DNA of 64,000 bases from Rhodobacteraceae bacterium UBA6796 (GCA_002452815.1 DKFM01000023.1:79338-143337), one strand, 5' to 3'; numbered from the stretch's first letter, positions 1 through 10,173 are shown. Program-made: numbers and translations. The notes: generated from the sequence alone by a model not told the origin.

Positions 1-705
1 GTGGATATTGCGGGCCTTTTCTTCGGCCACGGTGGTTTCCCAGGCGTATTCGTCGCGACCGGGCGCCTTGTAGTCATGCGCCACGAAGATCCGCGTCTCA
101 TCGGGCAGCGCCAGGATTTTCTGGATCGAAGCATAAAGCGCCTCGGCCGAGCCGCCCGGGAAATCGCAGCGCGCGGTGCCGAAGTCGGGCATGAACAGCG
201 TATCGCCCACGAAAGCCGCATCGCCGATCACATAGGTCAGGCAGGCGGGGGTATGACCGGGCGTGTGCAGCACATGCCCCTTCAGGGCGCCGATCTCGAA
301 GGTGTCGCCCTCGACGAACAGCTTGTCGAACTGGCTGCCGTCGCGCTGGAACTCGGTGCCTTCGTTGAAGATCTTGCCGAAAGTGTCCTGCACCACCTTG
401 ATCCGGTCACCGATGCCGATCTTGCCGCCCAGGCGCTGCTGGATATAGGGGGCGGCACTCAGGTGGTCGGCATGCACATGGGTTTCCAAGATCCATTGCA
501 CATCAAGGCCTTGCTCGCGGATATAGGCAATCACCGCATCGGCCGACCGGGTATCGGTGCGCCCCGAGGCATAGTCGAAATCCAGAACGCTGTCGACCAC
601 GGCACAGGCGGTGCTGGTCGGGTCCTTGACCACGAAAGTCACGGTGAAGGTGGCCTCGTCGAAGAAGGCTTTGACCTCGGGGATAACGATCTCGGGGCTC
701 GGCAT
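1..705 (-). CDS. MBL-fold hydrolase, persulfide dioxygenase-like (3' end beyond window)
   Basis: The protein begins MPSPEIVIPEVKAFF and stays open for 235 codons to the window edge, so the C-terminus is missing. The ATG at 705 has GGAG six bases upstream. The metal-binding motif HVHADH is followed by HTPGHTP, VGDTLF, RCDFPGG and VAHDY. RCDFPGG together with the metallo-beta-lactamase core is typical of the ETHE1/Blh group of sulfur dioxygenases, which oxidise glutathione persulfide to sulfite using one iron. No signal peptide is visible, so it is probably cytoplasmic. It is the last gene seen of the string that starts at cbbF, 77 bp after the phosphatase gene. The fold is certain and the exact substrate is inferred; a glyoxalase II-like thioesterase is the main alternative. 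Confidence 0.85.
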   Translation of the reverse strand, partial: MPSPEIVIPEVKAFFDEATFTVTFVVKDPTSTACAVVDSVLDFDYASGRTDTRSADAVIAYIREQGLDVQWILETHVHADHLSAAPYIQQRLGGKIGIGDRIKVVQDTFGKIFNEGTEFQRDGSQFDKLFVEGDTFEIGALKGHVLHTPGHTPACLTYVIGDAAFVGDTLFMPDFGTARCDFPGGSAEALYASIQKILALPDETRIFVAHDYKAPGRDEYAWETTVAEEKARNIH

Positions 706-782
706 GGCAGTCTCCGTCTTTTGCGTCTGTGTCCAGATATGGGGTATCGCGCGCAGGGATCAATCCGGTTGCGCTGCGACGC

Positions 783-1445
783 TCAGTCCCAGGGGAATTG
801 CGTGACGATCCCGCCCAGCATGGCGAAATCGGAAAAGGCGATGGCATGGGGCAGTTCGGCCACCGGGGTTTTGCGGTAGCCCTCGGTGAACAGGGCGAAG
901 GGCAGGCCCGCGGCCTGCGCGGTCTGGGCGTCGACCTCGCTGTCACCGACATAGAGCGCCCGGCCATCCCCCAGATCCCAAAGCGCGCGCAGCAACGGCT
1001 GCGGGTCGGGTTTGCGGGCCGGCAGGCTGTCGCCGCCGATCACCGTGTCGAACAGATCTTCCATGGCGAAGTGGCGCAGCACGGCGACCGTGGGGCCGAT
1101 CGGCTTGTTGGTACACAGGCCCAGCTGATGCCCCGCCGCTTTCAGCGCGTCGAGCGTCTCGCGCACCCCGGGATACAGCGCGGTCAGGGTCACCGCCTCT
1201 TCATAGCGGGCGGTGAAATCGGCCACCATGCGGGCATGCAGCGGCCCGGCCGGGTCGGCCTCGGAAGCATGCAGCAGGCAATGCACCAGATGCGGCACGC
1301 CACGCCCGATGAAGCTGCGGATCTGCGGCAAGGTCAGCGGTGCGAAGCCATGCTCGGCCAGCACCGCGTTAGACGCCGCATGAATATCGGGGGCGGAATC
1401 GATCAGCGTGCCGTCCAGATCGAAAATCACCGCGCAGGGGCGCAT
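783..1445 (-). CDS. gph: Phosphoglycolate phosphatase (HAD family)
   Basis: This HAD-superfamily phosphatase of 220 residues begins MRPCAVIFDLDGTLIDS. The DLDGT motif carries the nucleophile and acid/base aspartates. GLCTNKP (motif II/III area) and the late acidic motif YVGDSEVD, which binds Mg, follow, so all the core motifs are present. It hydrolyses 2-phosphoglycolate, the product of RuBisCO oxygenation, and belongs functionally with cbbM (called cbbZ in cbb operons). Its ATG overlaps the stop codon of the upstream thioredoxin-like gene by one base (TGATG), which implies coupled translation. A longer start at 1460 or 1472 is open but would overlap further. In the published R. capsulatus cbbII order cbbZ follows cbbE directly; here three genes lie between them. 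Confidence 0.92.
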   Translation of the reverse strand: MRPCAVIFDLDGTLIDSAPDIHAASNAVLAEHGFAPLTLPQIRSFIGRGVPHLVHCLLHASEADPAGPLHARMVADFTARYEEAVTLTALYPGVRETLDALKAAGHQLGLCTNKPIGPTVAVLRHFAMEDLFDTVIGGDSLPARKPDPQPLLRALWDLGDGRALYVGDSEVDAQTAQAAGLPFALFTEGYRKTPVAELPHAIAFSDFAMLGGIVTQFPWD

Positions 1446-1999
1446 CAGCTGTCCTTCCATTTGATCGAACAACCCATCGAGGGGGTCTGCTCTGTCGGGC
1501 CGCGGCCGGTTTCGGCCACTTGCAACATCGCCTCGTAAAGCTCGCGCCGGGCGTCCACCGGCCCCGGATTACGCCCCGAGGCATCCAGCCGCCCACGGTA
1601 TTGCAGCCCGTCCGTGGCATCGAAGCCGAAGAAATCCGGAGTGCAGACCGCCCCGTAAGCCTTTGCCACCTCTTGCGTTTCGTCAAACAGGTAAGGGAAG
1701 GCGAAGCCGCGTTCCTTGGACAGTCGCACCATGTTGATGAAATCGTCCTGCGGATAGGCCGTCACGTCGTTCGAGGAAATCGCCGCCACCCCGATGCCCT
1801 GCACCCGCAACGCCTCGGCGTCGCGTTGCAGCCGGTCCAGGATTGCCTGCACATAGGGGCAGTGGTTGCAGATGAACATGATCAGCGTGCCCTTCGGCCC
1901 GCGGATGTCATCAAGCGACCAGATCTTGCCATCGGTGCCGCCCAACCGGAAACCGGGCGCCTTCCAGCCAAAATCGCAAACCGGGGGGGTGACGGCCAT
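1445..1999 (-). CDS. Thioredoxin-like redoxin (AhpC/TSA type)
   Basis: This is a 184-residue thioredoxin-fold protein without a signal peptide. The opening APGFRLGGTDGK and TLIMFICNHCPYV match the small cytoplasmic redoxin family in which a CNHCPY active site follows the first core strand. Residues near 75-85 (ISSNDVTAYP) match the region after the active-site helix in this family, and VCTPDFFGFD lies in the cis-proline region. The role is presumably thiol-disulfide or peroxide chemistry, but no specific partner can be named. It starts 8 bp after the SoxH-like gene and its stop overlaps the gph start, so it belongs to the same transcription unit. The neighbourhood of metallo-beta-lactamase proteins suggests sulfur or persulfide handling, which is an inference. 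Confidence 0.85.
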   Translation of the reverse strand: MAVTPPVCDFGWKAPGFRLGGTDGKIWSLDDIRGPKGTLIMFICNHCPYVQAILDRLQRDAEALRVQGIGVAAISSNDVTAYPQDDFINMVRLSKERGFAFPYLFDETQEVAKAYGAVCTPDFFGFDATDGLQYRGRLDASGRNPGPVDARRELYEAMLQVAETGRGPTEQTPSMGCSIKWKDS

Positions 2000-2007
2000 G
2001 TTCTCTC

Positions 2008-2967
2008 CTATTCGAATTCCATTTCGGAATAGACGACGCCCGCGTTCTTGGTCGCAAGCTCCTCGTAGGTATCCAGATGCGCATAGGGCGTCTGGTCGAC
2101 GTAATAGGCGCCCGCCAGATCGCCGCCCGCCTCGATATGCTCGGCGATCTTGCCGCGCAAATAGACAAGGTAATCATGGGTGTAGCGGGTGACCTGCGCC
2201 AGATTGGTCGGGTGGCCATGGCCCGGGATCACATAGGTCGGCGCGAGCGGGACGAATTTCGTCTCCCAGGTCTCGATCCAGCAGCTGGTGCAGGTGCCCT
2301 CGAAAATCGGCGGCATGCGTTCGTGAAAGGCAATGTCACCCGCGATCATGAAGCCTTGTTTCGGCAGCCAGACCTGGGTGTCGCCGGGGCTGTGCGCGGG
2401 GCCCAGATGCATCACATGGATGTCGAAGTCGCCCATGGTGATGACGCGCTCGTCCTCGAAGGTCTCGGTCGGGCCCATCGGGTCGGTGCCCTCGGCGTTT
2501 TCCTTGGCGTAGCCCTTCAGCGCGGTCCAGGCGCCGGCCATCGAATGCTCGAACTCGGCCGCGGCCTCGACATGGGCCAGCACCGGAACGCCCTGTTCGA
2601 TCCAGTAATTATTGCCCAGCATCGCATGGCCCTGACCGTTTTCATTGATCACCAGTTTCACCGGCTGATCGGTCACGGCCTTGATTTCATCATGCAGCGC
2701 GCGCGCCAGCAGATAAGAGGCGCCCGAGTTCACGACAACCACGCCATCGCCCGTAACAATGAATGACAAGTTGTTGTTATGACCGGCATTTTCATAGGTC
2801 GGCGGGGCGGTGGCGCCGATTGCCGAAAACACCCCGGGGATCACCTCGTAGGGTTTGGAATACAGCACCGATTGCGGGTATTGATCGGGAATGTCTTCGG
2901 AGGCGAGTGCCGGGAAAGCCAGCGCAGGAACGGACAGCAAGGCACTGAAAAGAGGTATATATTTCAT
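2008..2967 (-). CDS. Exported MBL-fold protein, SoxH-like
   Basis: This is a 319-residue protein with a Sec signal peptide (MKYIPLFSALLSVPALAFPALA, cleavage near ALA-SE). It has a metallo-beta-lactamase fold, but the first metal motif is not HxHxDH: the equivalent strand reads NENGQGHAMLGN. Later elements are conserved, with HLGPAHSPGDTQVWLP (third metal strand), IAGDIAF and VIPGHG. This pattern resembles SoxH of sulfur oxidisers and the related zinc metallohydrolases of quinoprotein gene clusters. Three cysteine-containing residues in the CTSC segment near position 215 could form a disulfide in the periplasm. The gene begins one base after the stop of the upstream Tat-exported metallo-beta-lactamase gene, so the two are translated from one message. 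The substrate is unknown. Confidence 0.82.
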   Translation of the reverse strand: MKYIPLFSALLSVPALAFPALASEDIPDQYPQSVLYSKPYEVIPGVFSAIGATAPPTYENAGHNNNLSFIVTGDGVVVVNSGASYLLARALHDEIKAVTDQPVKLVINENGQGHAMLGNNYWIEQGVPVLAHVEAAAEFEHSMAGAWTALKGYAKENAEGTDPMGPTETFEDERVITMGDFDIHVMHLGPAHSPGDTQVWLPKQGFMIAGDIAFHERMPPIFEGTCTSCWIETWETKFVPLAPTYVIPGHGHPTNLAQVTRYTHDYLVYLRGKIAEHIEAGGDLAGAYYVDQTPYAHLDTYEELATKNAGVVYSEMEFE

Positions 2968-2968
2968 G

Positions 2969-3877
2969 TCACACCTCTGCCACGAAGCGGAAGGCCGCGC
3001 CGTCGCGTTCGACCCGCCCGATGCCGCCTTCGGGCAGGTGATAGCCGATCATCGGCATCTGCGCGTCGGCCAGCTGATTGAGCAGCCCGAGCCGGGTCTG
3101 CGCGCCCATCTCGGCATCCTGATCCGACCCCGAAGCCCAGAGCGGCTCGGCAAAGGCCAGGTGGTTGTTGCCGATCGCGTCGCCCACGACCATGCAGGCC
3201 GAATTGCCCTGGCGGACCTCGAAGGCCATATGGCCCGGGGTGTGGCCATGGCTTGCACGCGCCCCGACACCGGGAAGAATTTCCTCGCCATCCCCAAAGG
3301 TTACGATGCGATCTTCCAGCAGGGACATACGCCGCAGCGCCCCGGCGGCAAAGGTCTTGCGGCCTTCGTCGATGGTGTTCTGCGTCTCGGGGTCGATCCA
3401 GAAATCCCACTCGGCCTTACCCATCATGTGCTGCGCATTGGCAAAGATCGGTTCGTCGAATTCGTCCAGAACGCCCCACAGATGATCGGGGTGGGCATGG
3501 GTGAAGACGACATGCGTGATCTCATCCGCCGAAACACCAAGCGCATCCAGCGCCTCGTGCAGCTTGCCGGCGGTCGGCATGAAATCGGGGCCGGCGCCCA
3601 CATCGAACAGCACGGTGTTGGTGCCATCGCGATACAGCGTGACATTGCAGGGCGGCTCGACCTGCGGGCCGGTGAGGCCATAGCGCGCCATCACCTCGGC
3701 CGCGCCCGGATGATCGGTGACAAACCCCATCGGTAGCACCAGGTTTCCGTCAGACAGGGTGTCGAGCGTGGCGCTGCCCAGGGTCATCGTCTGGGCAGCG
3801 AAGCTGCGCAGGGGCAGCAGGGCGGTGGCGCCCGCCGCAGCCCCCATCCGCAGGATCGTCCGTCGCGTGAAGATCAT
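2969..3877 (-). CDS. Tat-exported MBL-fold hydrolase
   Basis: The 302-residue product starts MIFTRRTILRMG, a twin-arginine signal followed by a hydrophobic stretch ending near SFAAQ, so it is exported folded, presumably with its metals. The mature part is a complete metallo-beta-lactamase domain: HAHPDHLWG, then HGHTPGH, VVGDAI and a final GYHLPEGG. The start at 3877 is chosen because GGGAGGA lies seven bases upstream; an ATG at 3904 is open but has no such site. The architecture matches the large group of Tat-dependent metallo-beta-lactamase hydrolases of proteobacteria, whose substrates are mostly unknown. It follows rpe by 67 bp and lies one base from the SoxH-like gene, so it could be co-expressed with the Calvin cycle genes. 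Confidence 0.87.
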   Translation of the reverse strand: MIFTRRTILRMGAAAGATALLPLRSFAAQTMTLGSATLDTLSDGNLVLPMGFVTDHPGAAEVMARYGLTGPQVEPPCNVTLYRDGTNTVLFDVGAGPDFMPTAGKLHEALDALGVSADEITHVVFTHAHPDHLWGVLDEFDEPIFANAQHMMGKAEWDFWIDPETQNTIDEGRKTFAAGALRRMSLLEDRIVTFGDGEEILPGVGARASHGHTPGHMAFEVRQGNSACMVVGDAIGNNHLAFAEPLWASGSDQDAEMGAQTRLGLLNQLADAQMPMIGYHLPEGGIGRVERDGAAFRFVAEV

Positions 3878-3944
3878 AGCCAGTCCTCCCTTACTGGTAT
3901 TCATTCATGCGAATATGAACGAGGCCGCGCCCCGGGGCAAGCGT

Positions 3945-4637
3945 TCAGCGCGCCGCTTCGGCCGCCGCACGGATCGCCGCGATATTGGTGCCGTAGACCT
4001 CGGGGGTGTTGACCGAGCCGCCCTTGAACACGGCAGACCCCGCAACCAGAACATCGGCCCCGGCCGCCGCGACCAGCGGCGCGGTTTCGGTGGTCACGCC
4101 GCCGTCGATCTGAATATGGATCGGACGATCGCCGATCATCTGGCGCAGGCGACGGGTCTTTTCCACGCCGGAGTGGATGAATTTCTGCCCGCCGAAGCCG
4201 GGGTTCACCGTCATGATCAGCACCATGTCGACCAGATCCAGAACATGTTCGATGCTGTCCAGCGGCGTGCCCGGGTTCAGGCTGACACCAGCCATTTTTC
4301 CTGTCGCCTTAATGGCTTGCAGGGTGCGGTGAATGTGCGGTCCGGCCTCGACATGGGCGGTGATCATATCGGCGCCCGCCTCGGCATAGGCCTCGATATA
4401 GGGATCGACCGGCGCGATCATCAGATGCACGTCCATGAAGGTTTTCACATGCGGGCGGAACGCCGCGACCGCGGGCGGGCCGAAGGTCAGGTTCGGCACG
4501 AAATGGCCGTCCATCACATCGACATGCACCCAATTGGCGCCCTGCGATTCGATGGCCCTGATCTCGGCGCCGAAATTGGCGAAATCGGCGCTGAGGATCG
4601 ACGGCGCGATCTTGATGGAACGGTCAAACTCGGTCAT
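3945..4637 (-). CDS. cbbE: Ribulose-phosphate 3-epimerase
   Basis: The 230-residue TIM-barrel enzyme interconverts ribulose 5-phosphate and xylulose 5-phosphate in the regeneration phase of the Calvin cycle. Recognisable family motifs are [22 protein letters not shown] (metal ligands and catalytic Asp), [16 protein letters not shown] and IQIDGGV (second catalytic Asp), and the phosphate loop VAGSAVF. Length is normal. The start at 4637 has GGAGGA seven bases upstream; an in-frame ATG at 4673 would add twelve unconserved residues. It follows cbbM by 57 bp in the same direction. The gene is named cbbE (equivalent to rpe) because of its place in the cbb operon. Confidence 0.97.
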   Translation of the reverse strand: MTEFDRSIKIAPSILSADFANFGAEIRAIESQGANWVHVDVMDGHFVPNLTFGPPAVAAFRPHVKTFMDVHLMIAPVDPYIEAYAEAGADMITAHVEAGPHIHRTLQAIKATGKMAGVSLNPGTPLDSIEHVLDLVDMVLIMTVNPGFGGQKFIHSGVEKTRRLRQMIGDRPIHIQIDGGVTTETAPLVAAAGADVLVAGSAVFKGGSVNTPEVYGTNIAAIRAAAEAAR

Positions 4638-4694
4638 GGGCGCATCCTCCAGAGGGGCAGGGGTGGCGGGCAATTCTGCCCGCCAATCAGTCAG

Positions 4695-6080
4695 TTATGC
4701 GGCGGAGTTGATCCGCAGCTTCTCGCGCCAGCCGGGATAGAGCTTGTCCGCATCGGCCGGGAAGCTTTCAAACGCGCGGGCGAATTCCTTGTGATCCTTG
4801 GCGAATTCCACGGGATCTGCCCCTTCTTTCCAACATTGCTCGGCCTGACGCAAGCTGGTTGCCCCGGCCGCCGCCCCGTCGATATGGCCAAACGAGCCGC
4901 CACCCGCCGTCATCACCAGGTTCGAATGCCCCAGATTGGCAAAGAAGCCCGGCATCCGCAGCGCGTTCATGCCCCCCGAGATGATCGGCGTCGTGGGCGC
5001 CATCCCGTGCCAGTCCTGATGGAAATAGGGGCCCTGCGCGGAATCATCGGTGATCATATAGGCCATCAGCTTGTCGGCGGCCTCGCCCTCCATCTTGCCA
5101 AAGCCCATCGTGCCGGTGTGAATACCCGACGCGCCCTGCATCCGCGCCATTTTCGACAGCACGAAGGCGGTGTAGCCGCGCATCGACTGCGGGCTGGTCA
5201 CCGCGCCATGACCCGCGCGGTGATAGTGCAGGTATTGCCGCGGGAAGCGGCGGCGCGCGGTGGTGATGGCCGCGGGGCCGGTAACATAGCCGTCGACCAG
5301 GAAGGCCACATGTTCGGCATTCTCGGCGAAGGTTTCCAGGATGAACTCGCCGCGCGCGATCATCTCGAACGGGTCGTCGGCGGTGATATTGGCCGAGAAC
5401 AGTTTCGCCTGCCCGGTCTTATCCTGGGCGCGTTTCATCGCATCGGCCACCAGACGGATGGTTTCCTTCATCGGCGCGAAGATCTGGTTGCCCTGCGGCT
5501 CGTCATTCTTGATGAAATCGCCGCCCAGCCAGAAATCATAGCAGGCGTCGGCAAAGGGTTTCGGGCGCAGGCCCAGCTTCGGCTTGATGATCGTGCCGAC
5601 GATGAAGCCGCCATCGACATGCGGGCGGCCCAGCACGCGCCACAGATCCGAAATCGTGGTGGAGGGCCCGTCAAACAGCCGCAGCAGCGCGGGCGGCACC
5701 CAGAAATCGTGCATCTTGGCATATTCCACATCGCCCATGCCCTGATTGTTGCCGATGGCCAGGGTCAGGAACGAGCAGATCATCGCGCGCCCGTCGGTGA
5801 TATTTCTGTCAAACAGATCAATCGGATAGGCGATCTTCATCAGTTCGCGGTCCGGGTCGATCTCATAGACCAGCGCGTCGACGCCGCGGGTGAAATCGTC
5901 GGTGGTCGACACTTCGACATTGGTCCCGGTCGAGCTTTCTGCGGCGAAATGCGCGGCGGTTTCCAGATAGCCGTAACCGGGTTTCGGGCGCATGATATAG
6001 GCGACGAGCACATGGCGCCCGGCGGCGATCAGATCCTCTTCACGCAGGTCGAGGCGGGCGTAACGGTTCGATTGGTCCAT
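4695..6080 (-). CDS. cbbM: Form II RuBisCO
   Basis: This is the 461-residue form II ribulose-1,5-bisphosphate carboxylase/oxygenase, a large-subunit-only enzyme. Its numbering coincides with the well-studied Rhodospirillum rubrum enzyme: K166 and K168 in IIKPKLG, the carbamylated K191 with metal ligands D193 and E194 in [10 protein letters not shown]287 in HYHRAGH, and K329 of loop 6 in GFGKME. All catalytic residues are present and there is no small-subunit gene nearby, as expected for form II. It fixes CO2 on ribulose bisphosphate made by the adjacent cbbP product. An AGGAG lies upstream of the ATG. Form II enzymes have low CO2/O2 specificity and usually serve anaerobic photoheterotrophic or CO2-rich growth. 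Confidence 0.99.
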   Translation of the reverse strand: MDQSNRYARLDLREEDLIAAGRHVLVAYIMRPKPGYGYLETAAHFAAESSTGTNVEVSTTDDFTRGVDALVYEIDPDRELMKIAYPIDLFDRNITDGRAMICSFLTLAIGNNQGMGDVEYAKMHDFWVPPALLRLFDGPSTTISDLWRVLGRPHVDGGFIVGTIIKPKLGLRPKPFADACYDFWLGGDFIKNDEPQGNQIFAPMKETIRLVADAMKRAQDKTGQAKLFSANITADDPFEMIARGEFILETFAENAEHVAFLVDGYVTGPAAITTARRRFPRQYLHYHRAGHGAVTSPQSMRGYTAFVLSKMARMQGASGIHTGTMGFGKMEGEAADKLMAYMITDDSAQGPYFHQDWHGMAPTTPIISGGMNALRMPGFFANLGHSNLVMTAGGGSFGHIDGAAAGATSLRQAEQCWKEGADPVEFAKDHKEFARAFESFPADADKLYPGWREKLRINSAA

Positions 6081-6104
6081 CTTTCTCTCCTGTTCAGGCT
6101 GGGG

Positions 6105-7169
6105 TCAGGCGGTTTTCGGGTCGAGCGCGCCACTGGCATAGCGCCGCGCCATCTCGTCTTGCGGGATCACCTTGATCCGGCTGGCATGCCCCGCGGTACC
6201 GAAGGCCTCGAGCCGGTCGCGGCACAGATCGCGCATCGCATCCATCGCGGGTTTAAGGAATTTGCGCGGGTCGAATTCGGCGGGGCTTTGCTGTGCGATG
6301 CGCCGGAACTGGCCGGTCATCGCCATCCGGCAATCGGTGTCGATATTGACCTTGCGCACCCCCATCTTGATACCGCGCACGATTTCCTCGACCGGCACCC
6401 CGAAGGTTTGCGGCATGGCGCCGCCGAACTCATTGATGATGTCCTGCAATTCCTGCGGGACGCTGGACGACCCGTGCATCACCAAATGGGTGTCGGGCAG
6501 GCGCGCGTGGATCGCCTCGATCACGCCCATGGCCAGGATTTCGCCATCGGGTTTGCGGCTGAACTTGTAGGCCCCGTGCGAGGTGCCACAGGCGATGGCC
6601 AGCGCATCGACCTTGGTCGCGCGCACGAAGTCGACCGCCTGGTCGGGGTCGGTCAGCAGCTGGCTGTGATCGAGCTTGCCGACTGCGCCATGGCCATCCT
6701 CGGCCTCGGACTCGCCGGTTTCAAGGCTGCCCAGAACCCCCAGTTCGCCCTCGACCGAGGCCCCGACCCAATGCGCCATCCGCGCGACGCGTTCGGTAAT
6801 TTCCACGTTATATTCATAGCTTGCAGGGGTTTTTGCATCCGCTTCCAGGCTGCCATCCATCATCACGCTGGTGAAGCCGTGACGGATTGCCGACAGGCAG
6901 GTCGCCTCGTCATTGCCGTGATCCTGATGCATGCAGATCGGGATGTCGGGGTAGATCGTCGCCAGCGCCTCGATCATCTTCGACAGCATGATGTCATTGG
7001 CATAGCTGCGCGCCCCGCGGCTGGCCTGAATGATCACCGGCGCGTCCACGGCCTTCGCGGCCTCCAGGATCGCAAGGCCCTGTTCCATGTTGTTGATGTT
7101 GAACGCGGGCACGGCATAATCGTTTTCGGCCGCGTGATCCAAGAGTTGTCTGAGCGTTATCAAGGCCAT
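6105..7169 (-). CDS. cbbA: Class II fructose-bisphosphate aldolase
   Basis: This 354-residue zinc-dependent aldolase condenses glyceraldehyde 3-phosphate with dihydroxyacetone phosphate, and also forms sedoheptulose bisphosphate in the Calvin cycle. The sequence shows AFNINNMEQ near the start, the Zn-binding MHQDHGN, the acidic GELGVLG region, a second Zn histidine in GTSHGAYK, and HGSSSVP followed by [10 protein letters not shown], which binds the phosphate. The length and the insertion with acidic residues ([10 protein letters not shown]) fit the class IIB Calvin-cycle type. It lies 24 bp upstream of cbbM and 19 bp downstream of the GAPDH gene, in the middle of the operon. Confidence 0.98.
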   Translation of the reverse strand: MALITLRQLLDHAAENDYAVPAFNINNMEQGLAILEAAKAVDAPVIIQASRGARSYANDIMLSKMIEALATIYPDIPICMHQDHGNDEATCLSAIRHGFTSVMMDGSLEADAKTPASYEYNVEITERVARMAHWVGASVEGELGVLGSLETGESEAEDGHGAVGKLDHSQLLTDPDQAVDFVRATKVDALAIACGTSHGAYKFSRKPDGEILAMGVIEAIHARLPDTHLVMHGSSSVPQELQDIINEFGGAMPQTFGVPVEEIVRGIKMGVRKVNIDTDCRMAMTGQFRRIAQQSPAEFDPRKFLKPAMDAMRDLCRDRLEAFGTAGHASRIKVIPQDEMARRYASGALDPKTA

Positions 7170-7188
7170 ATCGGTTCCTCCCGAGATT

Positions 7189-8190
7189 TCAGATCAACTT
7201 CCCCATCGCCACGGCGGTATCCGCCATGCGGTTGGAAAAGCCCCATTCGTTGTCATACCAGCTGAGAATCCGCACCATCCGGCCCTCCATCACCTTGGTC
7301 TGGTCCATATGGAAGACAGAGGAATGAGGATCGTGGTTGAAGTCACTGGAAACATTTGGTTTGTCGGTGAACCCAAGGATGCCGTTCAGCGGGCCTTCGG
7401 CGGCTGTGCGGATCGCATCGTTGACCTCGGCCACGGTGGTATCGCGCGCCGCCTCGAACACCAGATCGACGACCGAGACATTCGGCGTGGGCACCCGGAT
7501 CGACACCCCGTCGAGCCGCCCCTGCAGCTGGGGCAGCACCAGCCCCACGGCCTTTGCCGCGCCGGTCGAGGTGGGGATCATGCTCAGCGCGGCGGCGCGG
7601 GCGCGATACAGATCCTTGTGCATCGTATCCAGCGTCGGCTGATCGCCGGTATAGCTGTGGATCGTGGTCATGAAGCCCTTGGCGATGCCGATCGCATCAT
7701 TCAGAACCTTGGCCACCGGGCTCAGGCAATTGGTGGTGCAACTGGCGTTCGACACGATCACATCATCGGCGGTCAGCTGGTCGTGGTTCACCCCGTAAAC
7801 AATTGTCTTGTCTGCATTATCGGCCGGGGCAGAGACCAGAACCCGGCGCGATCCGTTGGCCAGATGCAGCGCGGCCTTGTCGCGGGCGGTGAAAATTCCG
7901 GTGCATTCCAGCGCGACATCGACATCGCCCCAGGGCAGTTCGGCTGGATCGCGCAGCGCGGTGACCCGGATCGGCCCGCGCCCCGCGTCAATCCAGTCTG
8001 CTCCGGCGCTCACCGTTCCCGGAAACCGGCCATGAACGGAATCGAATTGCAGCAGATGTGCATTGGCCCCGACCGGGCCCAGATCGTTGATCGCGACGAC
8101 CTCGATATCGGTGCGGCCCGATTCAATGATGGCGCGAAGCACATTTCTCCCGATACGGCCGAAGCCGTTTATCGCAACTTTCACTGTCAT
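7189..8190 (-). CDS. cbbG: Glyceraldehyde-3-phosphate dehydrogenase
   Basis: This 333-residue GAPDH has a Rossmann start ([13 protein letters not shown]), the catalytic Cys in [10 protein letters not shown], the partner His in [11 protein letters not shown], and the C-terminal [12 protein letters not shown]. It has an Asp where NAD-dependent enzymes keep one (AINDLG), so NAD is likely the preferred cofactor, although that residue alone does not settle it. In this operon it works in the reductive direction on 1,3-bisphosphoglycerate. GAGGA precedes the ATG and overlaps the transketolase stop codon, so the two genes are almost fused on the message. The genome probably also holds a separate glycolytic gapA, which is not visible here. 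Confidence 0.98.
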   Translation of the reverse strand: MTVKVAINGFGRIGRNVLRAIIESGRTDIEVVAINDLGPVGANAHLLQFDSVHGRFPGTVSAGADWIDAGRGPIRVTALRDPAELPWGDVDVALECTGIFTARDKAALHLANGSRRVLVSAPADNADKTIVYGVNHDQLTADDVIVSNASCTTNCLSPVAKVLNDAIGIAKGFMTTIHSYTGDQPTLDTMHKDLYRARAAALSMIPTSTGAAKAVGLVLPQLQGRLDGVSIRVPTPNVSVVDLVFEAARDTTVAEVNDAIRTAAEGPLNGILGFTDKPNVSSDFNHDPHSSVFHMDQTKVMEGRMVRILSWYDNEWGFSNRMADTAVAMGKLI

Positions 8191-8199
8191 CGTCTTTCC

Positions 8200-10173
8200 T
8201 CAGATCAAGGATTTCGCTTCAGAAGCAATCGCTTCCACCGTGATATTGAAGTTTTGATAAAGCTGCGGGGCAGGGGCCGAGGCGCCGAAACCGGTCATCC
8301 CGACAAAACCATCCCGCGGGCCAAGGAACAGATCCCAGCCCTGGCGCAGCGCGGCCTCTATACCGATGCGCGGCGCATCGCCCAGCACGGCATCGACATA
8401 GGGGCGCGGTTGCGCGGCAAAGGCCTCGAAACAGGGGGCCGAAACCACCGCCGCGCGGATACCTTCGGCAGCCAGCCGATCGGCCGCCTGCAGCGCCAGC
8501 GCCACTTCGGAGCCGGTCGCGATCAGTGTGACCTGCCGGTCCTCGACCTCGCGCAGGACATAAGCGCCGCGCGCGGTCAGGTTTTCCAACTGCTGTTCCC
8601 GCCGCACGGTCGGAAGGTTTTGCCGGGACAGCACCAACATCACCGGCTTATCTTTTGATTTCATGGCAATTTCCCAGGCTTCCGCAGTCTCGACCGCATC
8701 CGCCGGGCGGATCACCCAAAGGTTGGGAATGGCGCGCAGGCTGGCCAGATGTTCGACGGGCTGATGCGTCGGGCCATCCTCGCCCAAGCCGATACTGTCA
8801 TGCGTCATCACATAGGTGACCGGCGCGCCCATCAACGCCGACAGCCGGATCGCCGGACGGCAATAATCGGCGAAGGCAAGGAAGGTGCCGCCATAGGGCC
8901 GGAACCCGCCGTGCAGTGCCAGCCCGTTCAGCGCCGCGGCCATGCCATGTTCGCGAATGCCGAAATGCAGATAGTTTCCTGCATAATCATTGCGTTGCAC
9001 GGCATTCATGCCACGGGGCCGGGTCAGGTTCGATCCGGTCAGATCGGCCGAACCGCCGACCAGGTCGGGCAGGGCCTCTTGCAGCACGGCCAAGGCCAGT
9101 TCGCTCGCCTTCCGGGTTGCGATGGTCGGCGCCTCGGCGATCAGCGCCGCCTTGTGCCGGGCGATGGCGGCGGGCAGGGCCTTGGCGTCACCCGCTTCGG
9201 CAGACAGAAAGGCGGCTCGCAGCGGCGATGCGGCCAGGCGCGTCTCCCACTCGGCCCGCGCCAGATGGCCACGCGCCGCCACGCGCCGCCATGCGTGATA
9301 GACATCCTGAGGAATTTCAAAAGGTTCGAAGGGCCAGTTCAACTGGTCGCGGGCGGCGGCGATCTCGGCGTCCCCCAGCGGTGCGCCATGCACATCATGG
9401 CCGCCCTGCTTGTTCGGCGCCCCGAAACCGATCACCGTGCGACAGGCGATCAGCGACGGGCGCGGATCAAAGCGGGCCTCGGCAATCGCATCTGCAATCT
9501 CGGTCGGGCTGTGACCGTCACACTCCAGCACATGCCAGCCCGACGCCGCAAAGCGTGCGCGCTGATCGGTCGAGGTCGAAAGCGCGGTATCGCCGTCGAT
9601 GGTGATCTTGTTGTCATCCCACAGCACGACCATCCGGCCCAGCCCCAGATGCCCCGCAAGGTCGATCGCCTCCTGGCTGATGCCTTCCATCAGACAACCG
9701 TCGCCCGCGATGACATAGGTGAAATGATCCACCAGATCAGCACTATAACGGGCGTTCTTCATGCGTTCGGCCAGCGCCATGCCCACCGCTGTGGCGATCC
9801 CTTGCCCCAGCGGGCCGGTGGTCACCTCGACGCCCTCGGTATGGCCGTATTCCGGGTGGCCGGGGGTGCGGCTGCCCCATTGCCGGAACGCCTTGATCTG
9901 CTCGATCCCCATATCGGCGTAACCCAGCAGATGGTTGATCGCATAAAGCAGCATCGACCCATGCCCCGCCGACAGCACAAACCTGTCGCGATCGGCCCAT
10001 TTCGGGGCCGAGGGATCAAGCTTGATGAAGCGATTGAACAGCACCGTCGCCACATCCGCCATTCCCAAGGGCATCCCCGGATGGCCCGAGTTCGCCCGCT
10101 GCACCGCGTCCATCGTCAGCGCGCGGATCGCGTTTGCCATCTTCTTTTCGTCTGCGAAAACAATGTCTTTCAT
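8200..10173 (-). CDS. cbbT: Transketolase
   Basis: This 657-residue thiamine diphosphate enzyme transfers two-carbon units between ketose and aldose phosphates in the Calvin cycle. The N-terminal domain shows [29 protein letters not shown] and the cofactor segment GDGCLMEG with DDNKI. The pyrimidine domain shows [12 protein letters not shown], and [20 protein letters not shown] is the transketolase signature; the C-terminal domain ends KSLI. The open frame continues upstream of the true start, but conservation begins with [12 protein letters not shown] at 10173, where GAGG precedes the ATG. The ATG lies eight bases after the phosphoribulokinase stop. Length is normal for a Rhodobacter CbbT. 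Confidence 0.98.
   Translation of the reverse strand: MKDIVFADEKKMANAIRALTMDAVQRANSGHPGMPLGMADVATVLFNRFIKLDPSAPKWADRDRFVLSAGHGSMLLYAINHLLGYADMGIEQIKAFRQWGSRTPGHPEYGHTEGVEVTTGPLGQGIATAVGMALAERMKNARYSADLVDHFTYVIAGDGCLMEGISQEAIDLAGHLGLGRMVVLWDDNKITIDGDTALSTSTDQRARFAASGWHVLECDGHSPTEIADAIAEARFDPRPSLIACRTVIGFGAPNKQGGHDVHGAPLGDAEIAAARDQLNWPFEPFEIPQDVYHAWRRVAARGHLARAEWETRLAASPLRAAFLSAEAGDAKALPAAIARHKAALIAEAPTIATRKASELALAVLQEALPDLVGGSADLTGSNLTRPRGMNAVQRNDYAGNYLHFGIREHGMAAALNGLALHGGFRPYGGTFLAFADYCRPAIRLSALMGAPVTYVMTHDSIGLGEDGPTHQPVEHLASLRAIPNLWVIRPADAVETAEAWEIAMKSKDKPVMLVLSRQNLPTVRREQQLENLTARGAYVLREVEDRQVTLIATGSEVALALQAADRLAAEGIRAAVVSAPCFEAFAAQPRPYVDAVLGDAPRIGIEAALRQGWDLFLGPRDGFVGMTGFGASAPAPQLYQNFNITVEAIASEAKSLI

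Noticed and set aside
3717..7265. A 1182-codon open frame on the plus strand opposite rpe, cbbM and cbbA
   Set aside because: It is rich in His, Gly and Arg with no recognisable domain and lies exactly antisense to three well-conserved genes; high GC content removes stop codons in the shadow frame.
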